Source: Laccaria trichodermophora (taxonomy: Eukaryota > Basidiomycota > Agaricomycetes > Agaricales > Hydnangiaceae). Taken from it: 64,000 bases of DNA. Below the pieces are notes generated by a model. That model had not been told where the DNA came from. It did not search any database and saw only the letters and a program-made list of their open reading frames with translations. The stretch is taken from positions 310,001 to 374,000 of the forward strand of contig JACTVC010000039.1 in assembly GCA_018417955.1 (NCBI GenBank), written 5' to 3'. Both the position numbers and the translations under genes were made by a program. Below, piece by piece: positions 61,831 through 64,000 of the stretch. Within the stretch, counting starts at the first letter, position 1; every line of letters starts with the position of its first letter.

Positions 61831-62286
61831 ATGGAGGGAAGTCGCTTGCAGTCGGAAAACTCTCTAAAAAGAGACGGTATGTTTACGCAGGCCTTCACCC
61901 AGAACTTCACTGAAGAGTTTGATAGTAAATCGATTCGTCCGAAATATCAAGCAATTGTCAAAGAGTTATCACGGACTAACGTCACACATGGAGGGTTGTT
62001 CTTGGAACATTTTATCTTTGATTCCAAATCCGAAACACACACTCTTGTCAGCTGGAGATTCGCTAGGGCGCCCTCCGGTGATGCCGAGGAGGACGTTGAA
62101 GAGATGGGCCTCAAAGAGGACGTGGACCAGGCGGTAGAACTGGGGAAAAAAAGAGCTAACGAGAAGCAGAAGCGAGAGGAGAGACGAAGCTGGGAGGCGG
62201 AAAACAGGGTTTCGGTCGACGCCCTCGCGCAGAAATTCATCGTCTCAAAGAAGTGGATACGTAGATTTTTATCAATCAAGAACTAA
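61831..62286 (+). pseudogene. Fragment of a K2-like gene (pseudokinase C-terminus)
   Basis: A 151-codon plus-strand frame begins head-to-head with the previous fragment. VTHGGLFLEHFIF and HTLVSWRFARAP correspond to K2's LVHQRLRLEHFLL and LSLVSWRLAKRR. The catalytic Asp and Asn are absent here as well. A Lys/Glu-rich helical tail follows. It may still be an expressed short gene, but the rest of the domain is missing. Confidence 0.65.
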
Positions 62287-62547
62287 GCGTACGCGCACCT
62301 TTTCTGAGTTTGAATATTTTGAACACTGTATCAGGACGCGTCGATTTCTCAACTTGCGACCAAAACAGACTCCAATCTATGCTGCGTCGTCGGCCGCATT
62401 CTATCTCGGCGTGGGACCAGCAGAATTTGTAACTGAGTACGCCCTCTCCCTTTCCGCATAGGAACTCAACCCCTCCTTTCGGAGACCTTCAAATTCGACG
62501 TTTGTCTCCTTCGACCAAATTCCCCTGTTCCGCGAATCAGTCTCCAG

Positions 62548-63007
62548 ATGGCACCCCCCGAAGCTGCTAATTATGTCGAGTGGATAGATCTGGCGTACAA
62601 TGCTAATCCTGCCTCCTTGTCACAGAGATCCAACATTGAACTCCCAGTTGCCCCTCAGTCAGCACTCTCATTCCATGACAAGCACCTCGATCAGAGCTTG
62701 TCGCTCAGGCATGTCAAGCCATTACCTTCATTAATTGCTGACTTGTCCGACGTCGCAACAGAACTCAGACAGGGCATTTTCGTTATCAGAGATTGGCCGC
62801 TATTTCCTTGTCGAACCCGCCCGCTACCCCAACATGGACGACGCAATGTCGGTGGTGGATCATTACCTGAAGTATGTGGCGGAACCGTGTTGTAGCCTGG
62901 CTTCGGCCTTGGCTTATCACCCCACTTGCCCTAAGTGGACAAGCGTACTTGGCTGGCATGGTCGAGCGCGCGCTCGGACTAACAATTTTTTCGTAGACTG
63001 GTATTAA
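62548..63007 (+). pseudogene. N-terminal part of a K3-like gene with a frameshift
   Basis: From ATG 62548 the frame contains FHDKHLDQSLSLRHVKPLPS and DLSDVATEL, the family N-terminal motif. Near 62770 the homologous reading moves to another frame (VVDHYLKYVAEPCCSLASAL, AYHPTCPKW) and stops at 63007, where K3 continues with its AADGYSLRL segment. It is a truncated, frameshifted copy. Confidence 0.7.
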
Positions 63008-63797
63008 TTGACGAATTCGGATCATGGATCAGCCTGATGTTGTACCAAGCGAACAATAACTTGTCGCGCAAGAAAGATGCCACTATAGCTGTTTTTCCTC
63101 TATATGGCCTATCTTGGAGGGCCTTCGATGCTTTTCCTCCCCTTTGGATCTATGTATATGTCGCTTGTAACGTGGGAGACGGGCCCGGGAATGACATGTA
63201 AGTAAGTATACTGAAAGGTTTCTGAATCTGAGCGGTACGTGTTCAGCTTCATTATTCGTTCGATTCGCCATCTGACGCAGGGCGCTCCCCAGTCAGGCAT
63301 TCATTAATATGCAGAGCATTCGCACAAGTTCGCCCCATTGAATAATATGCTGATCAATAATGGCACACACGTGATACATATCGACCCACGCAGTTGCGGA
63401 ACCCTTTTCTTTTTCCGACCGCTGTCAGAGCAACATACTTTGTATGTTGAGTTCTGTGCGTCCCAATACTTACGCTGCCGGGTCAATTGGTGCAAAGTAA
63501 GTCGTGAACTTGCAAACAATAATGCATAGATACTGAGATGCCTCCAGTTGCGTCGCAGATTTATTGCCCTTGTCTCCTTCCTTTCAGGTACGAATATTGG
63601 CTCCATGAAACCATCGGTTATCTTCTAGCTTCCAGGTGAATACGGCGTCGATCTCTTGTACCGCAATTTCATACTGCCAGTTGGCATGCCCGTCGTCAAG
63701 TCACAATAGTCTCAAAACCGATAGCGCTTAAAAGGTGAAGAGTGAACAGACGTTTTCTATTCTACCTCCCAACTCTCTTACTATAGGTTAATTTTCA
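63008..63797. other. Intergenic with a possible kinase-loop remnant
   Basis: At 63335-63400 a plus-strand frame reads LNNMLINNGTHVIHID, similar to HNMLVNGTEVYFID of K3. It probably belongs to the decayed copy on its left. Otherwise I see nothing supported. Confidence 0.4.
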
Positions 63798-64000
63798 ATG
63801 AAGCAGGGAGACATTTCCTGTTCCTCTCTGCTCCCTACGGGACCGGTTCTGGCGTGCGGCACTCCTTCGTCGGCGCTCGAATTGCCTAGTCTCTCGCAAC
63901 GTCATGAGCCATCTGGGACGTCTTCGCCTAGGACAACCAACTTTTCGGGTTATATTCCATCTCTCCAAGAACCTTCTTCCATGCGGAGGCCTCAGAAGAA
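63798..64000 (+). CDS. N-terminus of a further gene, 3' partial
   Basis: An open frame from ATG 63798 runs off the window (67 codons). It is rich in Ser, Pro and Leu (ALELPSLSQRHEPSGTSSPR), resembling in composition the disordered N-terminus of K2. With its location in the kinase-like cluster it may be another member, but no family motif is within view. Confidence 0.4.
   Translation, partial: MKQGDISCSSLLPTGPVLACGTPSSALELPSLSQRHEPSGTSSPRTTNFSGYIPSLQEPSSMRRPQK

Overview
The window looks like nuclear DNA of a mushroom-forming basidiomycete (Agaricomycetes). The protein genes are cut by many introns of about 45-60 nt with GT...AG ends. The housekeeping genes are eukaryotic (RNA polymerase II largest subunit, a MYST acetyltransferase, proline dehydrogenase), and the accessory genes belong to families common in mushrooms: NACHT NTPases, Kre9-like membrane proteins, and kinase-like proteins with a shared N-terminal domain. 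Gene ends and splice sites were read by eye; for the main genes I checked that summed exon lengths keep the reading frame. Layout. 0-6.3 kb: a NACHT NTPase gene cut by the left edge, a stretch of degenerate duplicated fragments, and a cell-wall type membrane protein with two tandem Kre9-like domains. 6.3-9 kb: poorly resolved minus-strand gene-like pieces. 8.9-13.4 kb: a repeat field holding a Helitron 3' terminus, strong hairpins, telomere-like CCTAA repeats, a tRNA-derived SINE-like sequence, and two nested TA-flanked MITEs. 13.4-25.9 kb: a small hAT-type element with an 8-bp target duplication, split by an 11.9-kb Ty3/gypsy chromovirus on the minus strand. The retroelement has identical 530-bp LTRs, two in-frame UGA codons in gag-pol, and a large extra ORF in the env position. 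26.5-27.2 kb: another TIR element made of repeated subterminal motifs. 27.3-34.4 kb: an HNH-domain gene, an unrecognised remnant, a decayed Kre9-like copy, ESA1, and an unrecognised four-exon gene. 34.9-39.7 kb: a head-to-head pair of paralogous unknown genes, then an inverted, decayed copy of the NACHT plus Kre9-like block from the left of the window. 40.0-42.1 kb: PUT1. 42.8-53.4 kb: three kinase-like paralogues. 54.5-61.2 kb: RPB1, whose CTD tail is spelled by microexons. 61.4-64.0 kb: scattered fragments of the same kinase-like family and the start of another gene. How the parts relate. RPB1, ESA1 and PUT1 act in separate core processes: transcription, histone acetylation, and proline catabolism in mitochondria. 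They sit among lineage-specific families that are duplicating, inverting and decaying locally. The two points I consider most worth following are the extra ORF of the retroelement, and the kinase-like family. In that family one member seems to keep a nuclease-like D...ExK signature while its kinase site is lost, and the others keep kinase landmarks while the ExK position is lost.
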